From Gemmatimonadales bacterium (GTDB lineage Bacteria > Gemmatimonadota > Gemmatimonadetes > Palauibacterales > Palauibacteraceae), in contig DAOVWI010000025.1 in assembly GCA_030636765.1 (NCBI GenBank), positions 1-19,433 of the forward strand: 19,433 bases of DNA. Reading direction: 5' to 3'. Below, piece after piece: positions 1 through 7,869 of the stretch. The position numbers and the translations under genes were made by a program. The first letter of the stretch is position 1. Each line of letters begins with the position of its first letter. Below the pieces are notes generated by a model. That model did not search any database. It was not told the DNA's origin and was given only the letters and a program-made list of their open reading frames with translations.

Positions 1-13
1 GGAGACGCAGGAA

Positions 14-31
14 CCTGTCCGAGTAATGGGG
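14..31 (+). repeat. Left arm of 18-bp perfect inverted repeat
   Basis: The sequence CCTGTCCGAGTAATGGGG is matched exactly in inverted orientation at 303-320. The match extends outward (10-13 versus 321-324) with one mismatch. A repeat this long within 315 bases is very unlikely by chance. Confidence 0.85.
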
Positions 32-83
32 TGCGGCCGCGCGCAGCGGTCTTGCCGTGCTCAGACCAGGAACGAGGAGGAGT

Positions 84-100
84 CGATGCCCTGCGCATCG
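84..100 (+). repeat. Small hairpin inside the candidate element
   Basis: Arms CGATGC (84-89) and GCATCG (95-100) form a 6-bp stem with a 5-base loop. The same arm sequences recur at 233-248. Confidence 0.35.
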
Positions 101-232
101 TCGACAACGAGTGACGACGTATGAGACCGCAACCGGAGCGAGCGAAGCGAGTGGAGGTCGGCGCCAGCCAAACCCCCTGCGCCCTTTGGGTTACGGCGGC
201 GAGGGGCCAGCTTCTTCGTTGGCGTTCCTCCC

Positions 233-248
233 CGATGCTACGGCATCG
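233..248 (+). repeat. Small hairpin with UACG-type tetraloop
   Basis: Arms CGATGC (233-238) and GCATCG (243-248) enclose TACG, giving a C(UACG)G loop in a plus-strand RNA, a member of the stable UNCG tetraloop class. The arms are identical to those of the hairpin at 84-100, so the two could also pair with each other. Whether the region is transcribed is unknown. Confidence 0.35.
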
Positions 249-302
249 CATTCGTCGCGCCGCCTCGAATCTGATTCCCCTCGGCGCTCGTAACGCGGCT
301 CG

Positions 303-320
303 CCCCATTACTCGGACAGG
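303..320 (-). repeat. Right arm of 18-bp perfect inverted repeat
   Basis: This is the exact reverse complement of 14-31. It lies immediately 3' (minus-strand sense) of the stop codon at 324-326 of the small membrane protein gene. Confidence 0.85.
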
Positions 321-323
321 CTC

Positions 324-455
324 CTATACACGCCCGAGGTAAAACATGATGAAGAACACGAAGACGAGCAGGACGAGGAGCGTGATGGTCTTCGCCCCAC
401 GCTTCGTGCCGGCCCCGAGCTTCTTGCGCTGCTCTCGCACCTTGAGAAGCGACAT
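324..455 (-). CDS. Small single-pass membrane protein, 43 aa
   Basis: The frame runs from ATG (455) to TAG (326-324). The product starts MSLLKVREQRKKLGAG, has a basic segment (RKK at 10-12, TKRGAK at 17-22) and then one strongly hydrophobic stretch at about residues 23-40, ending YLGRV. The positive N-terminal half followed by a membrane segment suggests an inner-membrane anchor with the N-terminus inside. A purine-rich AGGGTGA lies just before the start, and the gene begins 12 bases after the fabZ stop, so the two are probably co-transcribed. I recognise no family and assign no function. The stop codon touches the right arm of the inverted repeat, so the native 3' end might have been trimmed or replaced by the element. 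Support comes from composition, position and ribosome site only. Confidence 0.55.
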   Translation of the reverse strand: MSLLKVREQRKKLGAGTKRGAKTITLLVLLVFVFFIMFYLGRV

Positions 456-467
456 GTCACCCTGCGC

Positions 468-926
468 TCATCGATCCATCACTCGCGCCATCATCGTGGC
501 TTCGGCCACCTTCACACCGTCCACTCGACCGACGCCGCGCATCTTACACACCGGGCCTCGAACCTTGAGCAACTCGACCTCGAGGATCAGCTGATCGCCG
601 GGCAGGACCGGCTTGCGCCACTTCACGTCGTCCAGTGACATGAAATAGACGACGGTTCCTTCCGGATCCTCAATCTCACTCATGAGGAGCAGCCCCCCCG
701 TCTGAGCCATTGCCTCCACGATGAGAACGCCCGGCATGATCGGGTGATCCGGAAAGTGTCCCGGAAAAAAGGGCTCGTTGATCGTGACGTTCTTGAGCCC
801 GACGATTCGCTTGCCCGCTTCGAACTCGAGGATCCGGTCCACCAGGAGCAGCGGGTACCGGTGGGGCATGCACCGCAAGATCTGATGGATGTCGAGGGCC
901 GGCCGGCCCCCGTTCTTCTCAGTCAT
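468..926 (-). CDS. fabZ: 3-hydroxyacyl-ACP dehydratase FabZ
   Basis: FabZ removes water from (3R)-3-hydroxyacyl-ACP to give trans-2-enoyl-ACP in the fatty acid elongation cycle of the cytoplasm. The 152-residue product has the single hot-dog fold layout of the family. The N-terminal LDIHQILRCMPHRYPLLLVD is typical. The active-site segment PFFPGHFPDHPIMPGVLIVE supplies the catalytic His57 and Glu71. The start at 926 is preceded by GAGGGGG four bases upstream. Length is normal. The gene follows skp in transcription order but is separated from it by a strong terminator (1031-1064), so it may use its own promoter in 927-1030; I found no clear -35/-10 pair there. In many Gram-negatives fabZ lies near bamA, skp and lipid A genes, and this layout keeps the link without lpxD or lpxA in view. 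Confidence 0.96.
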   Translation of the reverse strand: MTEKNGGRPALDIHQILRCMPHRYPLLLVDRILEFEAGKRIVGLKNVTINEPFFPGHFPDHPIMPGVLIVEAMAQTGGLLLMSEIEDPEGTVVYFMSLDDVKWRKPVLPGDQLILEVELLKVRGPVCKMRGVGRVDGVKVAEATMMARVMDR

Positions 927-1030
927 CTTACCCCCTCATCAGCCTTCTTCCATGGTCCTGGCAGGTCGCTGAAGAACCGTGCTCGGTGCCTGAAATGAAA
1001 AAGCGCGAAGCGACCGCTCCGCGCAAGCTC

Positions 1031-1064
1031 AAGAAAAAGCGCTCGTCCCTCGAGGGACGAGCGC
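1031..1064 (-). terminator. Rho-independent terminator after skp
   Basis: Positions 1039-1064 form a perfect 26-base palindrome whose arms are GCGCTCGTCCC and GGGACGAGCGC around TCGA. Reading on the minus strand it is followed at once by TTTTTCTT (1038-1031). It lies 45 bases beyond the skp stop codon and would end the mcsA-to-skp transcript before fabZ. On the plus strand the hairpin has no T-run after it, so it acts in one direction. Confidence 0.9.
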
Positions 1065-1109
1065 CCATCGACCATTGGAATCAGCCCGGCCGCGCCAGCC
1101 GGCACTCTG

Positions 1110-1670
1110 TCAGGGTTGCGCGCCGGCCGCAGACGCTTGCGCCTCCAGGCGAGAGATCACCTCGTCGGTCACATCGAGCGCCGGATCAGCCGCCAGGAGG
1201 CCCGCCGCAGACGCATCGAACACCATGACGTACTCCTTTTCAGCCCGCAGAGCCTCGATCTCGGCCTGAACGCGTTGGAGGATCGGCTCGAGCAGCGCCT
1301 GCCGCCGCTCGTTCGCTTGGCCCTCCAACTGGACCGTCCGCGTCTGCAGATCCTGCTGCTTCTGCGCCAACTCCTGTTGTTTGCTCGTTCTCGCTTCGTC
1401 CGAGAGCATCGCCTCCTGTCGCCGGTAGTCGGCGACCAGCGAATCCAGCTCCACTCTGAGTAGCCGTACCTCCTCCTGCATCTGGACGAGATCCCGGTTC
1501 CACGTCTCCTGCGCCTCGGCCGCGCCGGGCGCCGACTCCAGCAAGCGCTGGGTGTTCACGTAGACGAAACGGGGGCCTTCCGTGTCGGTCGACTGCGCCG
1601 TGAGAGGCGCCGCCACGAAGAACATGAGGGGAACGGCCGACATCAGTGATATAAGTCGCATGCGCTTCAT
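1110..1670 (-). CDS. skp: Periplasmic chaperone Skp/OmpH family
   Basis: Skp-family proteins are periplasmic trimers that hold unfolded outer-membrane proteins on the way to the BAM complex. I choose the ATG at 1670 (186 aa): it gives a clean signal peptide, MKRMRLISLMSAVPLMFFVA ending near APLTAQ, and has AGGGAG just upstream. The open frame extends to 1712, but that would overlap the bamA coding end. The mature part opens with FVYVNTQRLLES, the family's first strand and helix, then a long charged and Gln-rich region (about residues 55-145) of the tentacle coiled-coil type (LAQKQQDLQTRTVQLEGQ), and closes with a hydrophobic segment EKEYVMVFDASAAGLLAADP and DVTDEVISRL. The start is 5 bases after the bamA stop, the conserved bamA-skp order. 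A strong terminator follows. Confidence 0.92.
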   Translation of the reverse strand: MKRMRLISLMSAVPLMFFVAAPLTAQSTDTEGPRFVYVNTQRLLESAPGAAEAQETWNRDLVQMQEEVRLLRVELDSLVADYRRQEAMLSDEARTSKQQELAQKQQDLQTRTVQLEGQANERRQALLEPILQRVQAEIEALRAEKEYVMVFDASAAGLLAADPALDVTDEVISRLEAQASAAGAQP

Positions 1671-1675
1671 TCTCC

Positions 1676-4153
1676 CTAGAAGATTCGGCCGAACTTGAAG
1701 TGCAGCTTCCAACCCGGATCGGGCCGGCCGACGACGTCCCGCCGGTCGAATCCGTAGGCGTAATCGAGGCCGATCGGCCCAAACGGCGTAATGAGGCTTA
1801 CTCCTACGCCGGCTCCAACCAGGAGATCCGTCGGGTTGAAGGCTCCCGGCTCAAACCAGTTGTTGCCGGCATCCATGAAGGTGCTGAAGAACACCTGGTT
1901 TGTCAGCTTGACGCCGATCTGCGCCGTCGTCGTGAAGTAGGAGTTGCCCACGCGGTCGAGGTCGCTCACGGGAGCGTTCCTCGGAACGTGACCGAGCGGC
2001 GTGACGGTGGCCTCCTCGTAGCCGCGGAGCTGCTGTCCTACCTGGGTGCCTCCGACCTGAAAGCGCTCCTGGAAGAAGACGTTGCTCCCGACGATCCATC
2101 CGCCGCCGAACTTGATTCCCGCCGCGATCTCGATCCCGGACGTCTGGAAGCCCCCCCCGAGCCGGGCCACGGGAACCCACCACTCGCTGGCAAACTCCCA
2201 CTTCGTGTAGTCGCCGTCCCCACCCAGCGGGCCTCCCACGAAGCGGGCGGAGACGGTGTTCAGGTTGCCGGCCGTCGGAAAAACCGGGTTATTCCGAACG
2301 TCACGGACGATGCGGCTGGAGATCGTGCTCCGCGTTCCCGAAAGGATAGCAAGCTCGTTCGGGCCGATACCGACGAGGTCCAGGTCGGTGGTCTTGTCGT
2401 TGAACAGCGAATAGCCGATGAACGCCCGGGTGCTGCGAAGCGGAATCGGGAAGCCGACCTCGGTGAATCCGCCCGTGACGCGGCGGATGCCCAGGCTCAC
2501 GTTGGTGAATTGATCCCGAGAGGAGCGAACGCCCACGGTAGCCGAGTAGCGGGACCAGAAGACCTGAGGGTCGGTGTACGTGAGCTCGATGTCCTGCTGG
2601 CGACCACCGAACACGAAGCGGAAAGACCCGTTCTTCGCCATCCCGAACAGGTTCGGCTGGTTATAGCCCACGAAGCCCGAGAACCCGAACGCGCCGGCGG
2701 CCGACACCCCGAAGTTGACGTTGCCCGTCTGCTTCTCCTGCACGCGAATCACGACGTCCACGTCACCGTCGGGGCGATCGATCACGCGCACCTGCTCCTG
2801 CGGGGGCAGCGGCTCGAAGAAATTGAGCGCGTGGATCGCCTGAATGCTGTTGATTAGGCGGGCCTGTGCAAAGACGTCGCCCGGGAGCAGCGAGATGCGT
2901 TGCCGGATGACCCGGTCGTGCGTGTAATCGTTACCGACGATCGTGAGCTGTCTCACATAGGTCGGCTCGCCCTCCCGGATGTTCCACCGGGCAATCACCA
3001 TCGGCGATCCACCCACCGAATCAGGAGGGAGCTTTTCGACCGTCGGGACGATGACCGAGCGCATGTAGCCGGCGTCGCGGTACAAGTCCGCGACCTCCGC
3101 CGCTCCCTCCTCGAACGCTGCAGCATTGAACGGTGCGTAGATCGGCGAGAGCGGCATTCCGTCTCCATCCACGGCGCTCACGAGGGCGGCCTGCCGGTAG
3201 AACTGCTTGAGGAGGGCGCTCGGGAAGCGCCGATTGCCGGTGACCTCGAACTCCTTCAGGTAGTATCGCGGCCCCTCATCCACCCGAACCATGATTTCGC
3301 CCTTCCCCGTCGTCCGATCCACGATGATGGAATCGCCAATCACGCCGAACTCAATGAAGCCCCGCTCGGCGTAGAACGCCGGCAGGCGGGCGGTCAGGTC
3401 CTGTCGGAACTCGTCCCGCTTCAGCTCACCCGATTGGTACCACAGAAAGCCCTCTTCGCCGGTCGCCATCGCCCCTCGAAGAGCACCATCCGGATAGTGC
3501 TCGTTCCCCTCGAAGGAGATGCGCGCGACCCCGAGCCGTGGCCCCTCATCGACCGTGAAGACCAGCCGGTACTGGTTCGGCCCGATGCCCGAAGGAACCA
3601 GTTCGGAATCCGCCGTCGCCTGCGGGAAACCCTCGTTCGCAAGCCGGGTCTCGATCGCCGTTTCCGCCCTCAGCACCTTTGCCGGATCGTACGCCGTGCC
3701 CCGAAACAGCCCCGTCGTGTCGCGAATCGCTCGCTCGCTCACGTTCTGCAGTCCGCGGAACTCGATGTCCACGAGGAACGGTCGTTCTACGACGTCGAGG
3801 AAGAAGATCGCCGGCGAGCCGGGCGTGACGCTTACGCTCACGTCCTCATAGGCCCCCGACGCGAAGAGCCGGCGAAGCGCGTCCTGGATCTCGGGGAAGC
3901 GGACGCTCTGGCCGACTCGCAACCCGCTCTGGCTGATCACCTGGATGTCGGTGAGGCGCTGGTTTCCGCGGACCTCGATGCTGTCGATCGGGACGGGGTC
4001 GGCGGCGGTGGGCTCCTGTGCCCGAAGCGTCGAGACCCCCTTCCACGGAAGCAAGAGGGCCGTGAGGGCGACGAGGGCGACAGCGACGCGAAGGATGCGT
4101 CTAAAGAGGATGCGTCTAAAGGGCAGTGCTACCCTTTCAAGAGCCGGGCCCAC
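1676..4153 (-). CDS. bamA: Outer membrane protein assembly factor BamA
   Basis: BamA is the central Omp85 barrel that inserts other beta-barrel proteins into the outer membrane. The 825-residue product has an N-terminal hydrophobic signal (about 20-37), then five POTRA-like repeats (about 56-124, 126-204, 207-294, 297-390 and 397-475), marked by recurring segments such as IDSIEVRGNQRLTD and VRQLTIVGNDYTHDRVI. A C-terminal barrel follows (about 480-825). The barrel carries LRGYEE, the loop-6 (V/I)RG(F/Y) motif, and ends GWKLHFKFGRIF, a beta-signal with terminal Phe. The only usable start in frame is GTG at 4153; no good ribosome site precedes it, and clpC ends 35 bases upstream. A perfect 15-bp tandem duplication at 4092-4121 doubles RRILF in the signal peptide's basic region. 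Length fits the family. It is followed 5 bases later by skp. Confidence 0.96.
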   Translation of the reverse strand: MGPALERVALPFRRILFRRILRVAVALVALTALLLPWKGVSTLRAQEPTAADPVPIDSIEVRGNQRLTDIQVISQSGLRVGQSVRFPEIQDALRRLFASGAYEDVSVSVTPGSPAIFFLDVVERPFLVDIEFRGLQNVSERAIRDTTGLFRGTAYDPAKVLRAETAIETRLANEGFPQATADSELVPSGIGPNQYRLVFTVDEGPRLGVARISFEGNEHYPDGALRGAMATGEEGFLWYQSGELKRDEFRQDLTARLPAFYAERGFIEFGVIGDSIIVDRTTGKGEIMVRVDEGPRYYLKEFEVTGNRRFPSALLKQFYRQAALVSAVDGDGMPLSPIYAPFNAAAFEEGAAEVADLYRDAGYMRSVIVPTVEKLPPDSVGGSPMVIARWNIREGEPTYVRQLTIVGNDYTHDRVIRQRISLLPGDVFAQARLINSIQAIHALNFFEPLPPQEQVRVIDRPDGDVDVVIRVQEKQTGNVNFGVSAAGAFGFSGFVGYNQPNLFGMAKNGSFRFVFGGRQQDIELTYTDPQVFWSRYSATVGVRSSRDQFTNVSLGIRRVTGGFTEVGFPIPLRSTRAFIGYSLFNDKTTDLDLVGIGPNELAILSGTRSTISSRIVRDVRNNPVFPTAGNLNTVSARFVGGPLGGDGDYTKWEFASEWWVPVARLGGGFQTSGIEIAAGIKFGGGWIVGSNVFFQERFQVGGTQVGQQLRGYEEATVTPLGHVPRNAPVSDLDRVGNSYFTTTAQIGVKLTNQVFFSTFMDAGNNWFEPGAFNPTDLLVGAGVGVSLITPFGPIGLDYAYGFDRRDVVGRPDPGWKLHFKFGRIF
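4092..4121 (-). repeat. Perfect 15-bp tandem duplication in bamA signal region
   Basis: AGGATGCGTCTAAAG (plus strand) occurs twice head to tail at 4092-4106 and 4107-4121. It adds five residues in frame to the BamA N-terminus, which reads FRRILFRRIL at residues 12-21. It looks like a recent slippage event and would be prone to length change. Confidence 0.85.
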
Positions 4154-4188
4154 CGATCGAACAAGCAGCGTTCGCGCTCCGCAACCGC

Positions 4189-6654
4189 TCAGGTCGCCGA
4201 GGTGTGCGACGTCGCTTGAAAGTGCAGAGATTCAGCGTCGTCGGCCACCAGCACCTCGATCTCGTCCCCCGGCGTGAACTCCGCCATGAGGATCTTCTCG
4301 GATAGCGGATCCTCGACGTAACGCTGGATGCTCCTCTTCAGCGGTCGCGCTCCGAACTTACTGTCGTAGCCGTGATCCACGAGGAAGGTGACAGCGTCAT
4401 CGGTCAGATGGATCGAGAGGTTCTCCTCCCCAAGGCGCTTCTCGACCTGTCGGAACAGGATGCGCACGATCTGGGCGATCTGCGTCCGCGAGAGCGGGTG
4501 GAACACGATGATGTCGTCTAGTCGGTTCAGGAACTCCGGCGCGAACGTGCGATCGATCTCGTCTTTCACGCGCTCCTTGATCCGATCGTAGTCGAGCTCG
4601 TCGTCCTCCGAGGTCTGGAAGCCCAACTTGCCGGACGACGCGATGTCACGAGCCCCCACGTTCGAGGTCAGGATCACGACCGCGTTCTTGAAATCGATGG
4701 CTCGCCCGTAGTTGTCCGTCAGGCGGCCCTCGTCCAGCACCTGGAGGAGTATGTTGAACACGTCGGGGTGGGCTTTCTCGATCTCGTCCAGCAGGACGAC
4801 GCTGTACGGCCGTTGCCGCACGGCCTTGGTGAGCGCCCCGCTGTCCTCGTAGCCGACGTAGCCCGGCGGCGCTCCGATCAGGCGGCTCACCGAGAACTTC
4901 TCCATGTACTCCGACATGTCCACCCGGATGAGCGCCCCTTCGTCGGCAAAAAGGAAGCCGGCAAGCGCCCTTGCGAGCTCGGTCTTCCCAACACCTGTCG
5001 GGCCCGAAAAGATGAAGCTGCCGATCGGCCGATTCGGGTCCTTAAGGCCGGCGCGGCTGCGGCGGATCGCCCTGCTGATCGCTTCGATCGCCTCGTCCTG
5101 CCCGACGACGGTCTCGTGGATCTTCTCCTCCATTCCAAGCAGCCGCTCGGTCTCCGCCTCCCGGAGCCTCGTCACCGGGATGCCTGTCCACCGGGACACG
5201 ATGAAGGCGATGTCCTCCTCGTCGACCACCGGCCGGTGCTCCCGCCGCTGCCTCTCCCACTCCTCGCGCTTGCGCTTGATGTCCTCCTGAATCTCTTTCT
5301 CCCGGTCGCGAAGGTAGGCCGCCCGCTCGAAGTCCTGGTCCCGAATCGCCTCTTCCTTCCAGCCCGCCAGCTCCTCGAGCTGTCCCTGGAGCTCCTGCAC
5401 CTCCGGCGGTGGGACCTGAGCGCTCAAGCGGGCCCGGGCACCGGCCTCGTCCACGACGTCGATCGCCTTGTCCGGGAGAAACCGGTCCGAGATGTAGCGA
5501 TCCGCCAGTTTCGTCGCCGCGTTCAAGGCCTCGTCGGGATAGACGACCCGGTGGTGATCCTCGTAGTGCGTCCGCAGCCCCTTGAGGATCTCGATCGTCT
5601 CATCGAGCGTCGGGGGCTCGATGATCACAGTCTGGAAACGGCGTTCCAGCGCACCGTCCTTCTCAATGTACTTGCGGTACTCGTTCAGAGTGGATGCGCC
5701 CACGCACTGAAGCTCGCCCCGCGCGAGCGCCGGCTTGAGCATGTTGGAGGCGTCGATCGCGCCCTCCGCCGCACCGGCCCCGACCAGCGTGTGGAGCTCA
5801 TCGATGAAGAGGATCACGCCCTTGTGCTGGGAGATCTCGTTGACGATCGCCTTCAGTCGCTCCTCGAACTGCCCGCGGTACTTCGTGCCGGCGATCACCG
5901 CCGCCAAGTCCAGTGCCAGAACGCGGTGGTCGCTGACGCTGTCGGGCACCTCGCCCCGGACGATCCGCTGGGCAAGGCCCTCGACGATCGCGGTCTTTCC
6001 GACGCCCGGCTCGCCGATCAGCACCGGGTTGTTCTTCTTACGCCGAGATAGAACCTCCATGACCCGCTCGATCTCCGCCTCGCGTCCGATCGTCGGGTCC
6101 AGCTCGCCCTCCGCGGCGAGTTGCGTGAGATCGCGACAGAAGTGGTCGAGGGCCGGGGTCTTCGACTTCTTCTCGCCTTTCGCCCCGCCTGACGGGGAGG
6201 AGCCGGAGCTGGGCACCTCGGTTCCCAACAGCTTGAGCGTCTCGGGCCGCGCTTCCTCCAGCGTGATCCCGAGCTCCCCGAGCACCTTCGCCGCGAGCCC
6301 CTTCTCCTCCCGCAGTAGCCCAAGCAGCAGGTGCTCGGTGCCGACATAGCTGTGGTTGAGATCGCGCGCCTCCGCCATCGCGTACTCCAGGACCTTCTTG
6401 GCCCTCGACGTATACGGAAGCTCGGGGATGTTCGAGGCCGACTTGCCGCGCCGGACGTTCTCCTCCACCAGGCGGTGGAGCTCATCGAGATCGGCGGCCA
6501 GGTTGCTCAGCACGGCCGCCGCGACGCCCTCTCCCTCCCGGATCAGGCCGAGGAGGATATGCTCCGTGCCGACGTAGTCGTGCTGGAGGCGGATCGCCTC
6601 CTCACGCGCCAGCGCGAGAACCTTCCGAACGCGATCGGTGAAGTTGTAGTTCAT
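4189..6654 (-). CDS. clpC: ATP-dependent Clp protease ATP-binding subunit ClpC
   Basis: ClpC is a AAA+ unfoldase that feeds substrates into ClpP. In McsB-bearing bacteria it reads phosphoarginine marks. The 821-residue product has two N-terminal Clp_N repeats (about 3-70 and 80-145, each with YVGTEHxLLGL), a first AAA+ module (Walker A GEPGVGKT 214-221, Walker B ILFIDE 281-286), a middle coiled coil with a UVR-type segment (about 434-460, DQDFERAAYLRDREKEIQED), and a second AAA+ module (Walker A GPTGVGKT 551-558, Walker B LLDEIEKAHP 621-630). A ClpP-docking LGF tripeptide is at 677-679. The UVR segment and length identify ClpC rather than ClpA or ClpB. The ATG at 6654 starts directly at the conserved FTDRVRKVLALA region; its ribosome site is weak. 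It lies 57 bases after mcsB, reproducing the mcsA-mcsB-clpC order of Firmicutes, while bamA follows 35 bases on. Confidence 0.97.
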   Translation of the reverse strand: MNYNFTDRVRKVLALAREEAIRLQHDYVGTEHILLGLIREGEGVAAAVLSNLAADLDELHRLVEENVRRGKSASNIPELPYTSRAKKVLEYAMAEARDLNHSYVGTEHLLLGLLREEKGLAAKVLGELGITLEEARPETLKLLGTEVPSSGSSPSGGAKGEKKSKTPALDHFCRDLTQLAAEGELDPTIGREAEIERVMEVLSRRKKNNPVLIGEPGVGKTAIVEGLAQRIVRGEVPDSVSDHRVLALDLAAVIAGTKYRGQFEERLKAIVNEISQHKGVILFIDELHTLVGAGAAEGAIDASNMLKPALARGELQCVGASTLNEYRKYIEKDGALERRFQTVIIEPPTLDETIEILKGLRTHYEDHHRVVYPDEALNAATKLADRYISDRFLPDKAIDVVDEAGARARLSAQVPPPEVQELQGQLEELAGWKEEAIRDQDFERAAYLRDREKEIQEDIKRKREEWERQRREHRPVVDEEDIAFIVSRWTGIPVTRLREAETERLLGMEEKIHETVVGQDEAIEAISRAIRRSRAGLKDPNRPIGSFIFSGPTGVGKTELARALAGFLFADEGALIRVDMSEYMEKFSVSRLIGAPPGYVGYEDSGALTKAVRQRPYSVVLLDEIEKAHPDVFNILLQVLDEGRLTDNYGRAIDFKNAVVILTSNVGARDIASSGKLGFQTSEDDELDYDRIKERVKDEIDRTFAPEFLNRLDDIIVFHPLSRTQIAQIVRILFRQVEKRLGEENLSIHLTDDAVTFLVDHGYDSKFGARPLKRSIQRYVEDPLSEKILMAEFTPGDEIEVLVADDAESLHFQATSHTSAT

Positions 6655-6711
6655 CTGGCCGAGTCACCCGAGAAGGTCAACATGAGGCACCGCTGACCAC
6701 CGACCTGGCCC

Positions 6712-7869
6712 TCAATCGGCCGCATCGTGGCGGGACTCTGAGGGTGAAGCCGCGCTCTCCTCGTCGGTGAAAAACAGCTCTCGTACAAGCGCGGCTCGAA
6801 AGACATCGGCGTCCCCCTCATCCAGCGTCCGACCCGCCCTCCGCTCAAGGTGCGCCGACTGCGCGAAGATCATGATCTCGTTGAGCGTCCTTACCCTGGG
6901 TGTCCGGAGAAGTTTCAGAGTCAACCCCAATCTGACGCCCGAGAGCAGGTTCATCATCTCGTCGAAAGCCAGGCTGCGAGCATGCCGCAGGATTCCGTAG
7001 GCGCGCCACACCTTGTCCTCCAACACGGAAGGCGCCTCGCGAAGAAGCACGGCCCGCGCCCGCTTCTCGTACTCGATCACCTGCCCGACGATCTCCCGCA
7101 GGTGGTCCACGAGATCGTCTTCGCTCTTTCCGAGCGTCGTCTGGTTGGAGATCTGGAAGAAGTTGCCGACGACCTCCGACCCTTCGCCGTACAAGCCCCG
7201 GTACGTGAGGCCGACCTGCGCGATGCCCTGAAGAACCTTGTTGATCTCCTTGGTGAGCACGAGCCCGGGAAGGTGAATCAGCACCGACGCTCGGAGCCCC
7301 GTCCCAACGTTGGTCGGGCAGCAGGTGAGGAAACCGAACTCGTGGTGGAACGCGAACGGGAGCATGCCTCCGAGCTCCTCGTCCAGCGCGTCGACGTGCT
7401 TCCACGCCGCCTCCAGGTCCATGCCGTTGCACAGAGTGTGAAGACGGAGGTGATCCTCCTCGTTGATCATCAGGCCGCACGGACCCTCTGCGTTCAGGGC
7501 GAGCGCCGAGCCGGCCGGAGCCGGCCCGTCATCCGGGCCGATCAGCTCGCGGCTCACGAGATGCCGCTCGTGGAGGAGCCTCCGATCGATCGGGTCCAAC
7601 TCCGACATCTCCCACAGCGTCGCCTCCGCCAGCAGGCGGGTCGACGGCAGAACCTCCCGCACTCGCTCCAGCACACGCTCCCGGTCCTCGCGCGCTCCCC
7701 GAAGCGAGAAGGGAAAGCCCTGGAGATTGCGCGCCAGGCGAACGCGAGTGGAGAGAACGATCTCGTGGTCCTCCCCGGTCGTCCGCAGCCATGCCGTGCC
7801 GCGGTCGCCGATGGACCGACCCCGACTGCTGGCCCCGTCTCCGCCGTTCACCGCATCCCCGCGGCTCAC
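6712..7869 (-). CDS. mcsB: Protein arginine kinase McsB
   Basis: McsB is a phosphagen-kinase-fold enzyme that phosphorylates arginine side chains of proteins, marking them for ClpC-ClpP. The 385-residue product has the family landmarks: EIVLSTRVRLARNL (36-49, ATP-binding arginines), INEEDHLRLH (135-144, acidic catalytic pair), CCPTNVGTGLRASV (183-196) and RGLYGEGSEVVGNFFQISNQ (224-243). The C-terminal position where Firmicute McsB has the regulatory RDxxRA phosphoarginine pocket reads ADVFRA (354-359): the first Arg is Ala. The start is GTG at 7869, overlapping the mcsA stop as GTGA, so translation is probably coupled to its activator McsA. About 30 residues precede the usual start of homology and are Gly/Ser/Arg rich, so a later start is possible. 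Length is slightly over the family's usual 355-365. Confidence 0.95.
   Translation of the reverse strand: MSRGDAVNGGDGASSRGRSIGDRGTAWLRTTGEDHEIVLSTRVRLARNLQGFPFSLRGAREDRERVLERVREVLPSTRLLAEATLWEMSELDPIDRRLLHERHLVSRELIGPDDGPAPAGSALALNAEGPCGLMINEEDHLRLHTLCNGMDLEAAWKHVDALDEELGGMLPFAFHHEFGFLTCCPTNVGTGLRASVLIHLPGLVLTKEINKVLQGIAQVGLTYRGLYGEGSEVVGNFFQISNQTTLGKSEDDLVDHLREIVGQVIEYEKRARAVLLREAPSVLEDKVWRAYGILRHARSLAFDEMMNLLSGVRLGLTLKLLRTPRVRTLNEIMIFAQSAHLERRAGRTLDEGDADVFRAALVRELFFTDEESAASPSESRHDAAD

Larger units (their letters stand above)
10..324. mobile_element. Candidate MITE-like element bounded by inverted repeats
   Basis: Positions 10-31 and 303-324 are inverted repeats of 22 bp with one mismatch; the core CCTGTCCGAGTAATGGGG (14-31) has its exact reverse complement at 303-320. 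The 271 bases between carry no credible gene: the short open frames there have no family features and no good ribosome site. The interior holds two short hairpins (84-100 and 233-248) built on the same CGATGC/GCATCG arms. Size, terminal inverted repeats and lack of a transposase fit a non-autonomous miniature element. I could not find a convincing target-site duplication, and the window begins only 9 bases outside the left repeat. The right repeat ends inside the stop codon of the small membrane protein gene (324-455). It could instead be a large structured 3' region or an intergenic repeat family. I do not recognise the repeat as belonging to a named IS. Confidence 0.45.

Noticed and set aside
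57..342. Two overlapping plus-strand open frames in the inverted-repeat segment
   Set aside because: They have no family features or convincing ribosome sites, and run across the hairpins and, for one, through the right repeat arm.
346..594. Plus-strand open frame of 82 codons
   Set aside because: It is antisense to the small membrane gene and the end of fabZ; the minus-strand reading is better supported.
958..972. 15-bp sequence CTGGCAGGTCGCTGA shared between 958-972 and 15693-15707
   Set aside because: In about 19 kb of GC-rich sequence read on both strands a single 15-base match is expected by chance; there is no structure or common position relative to genes.
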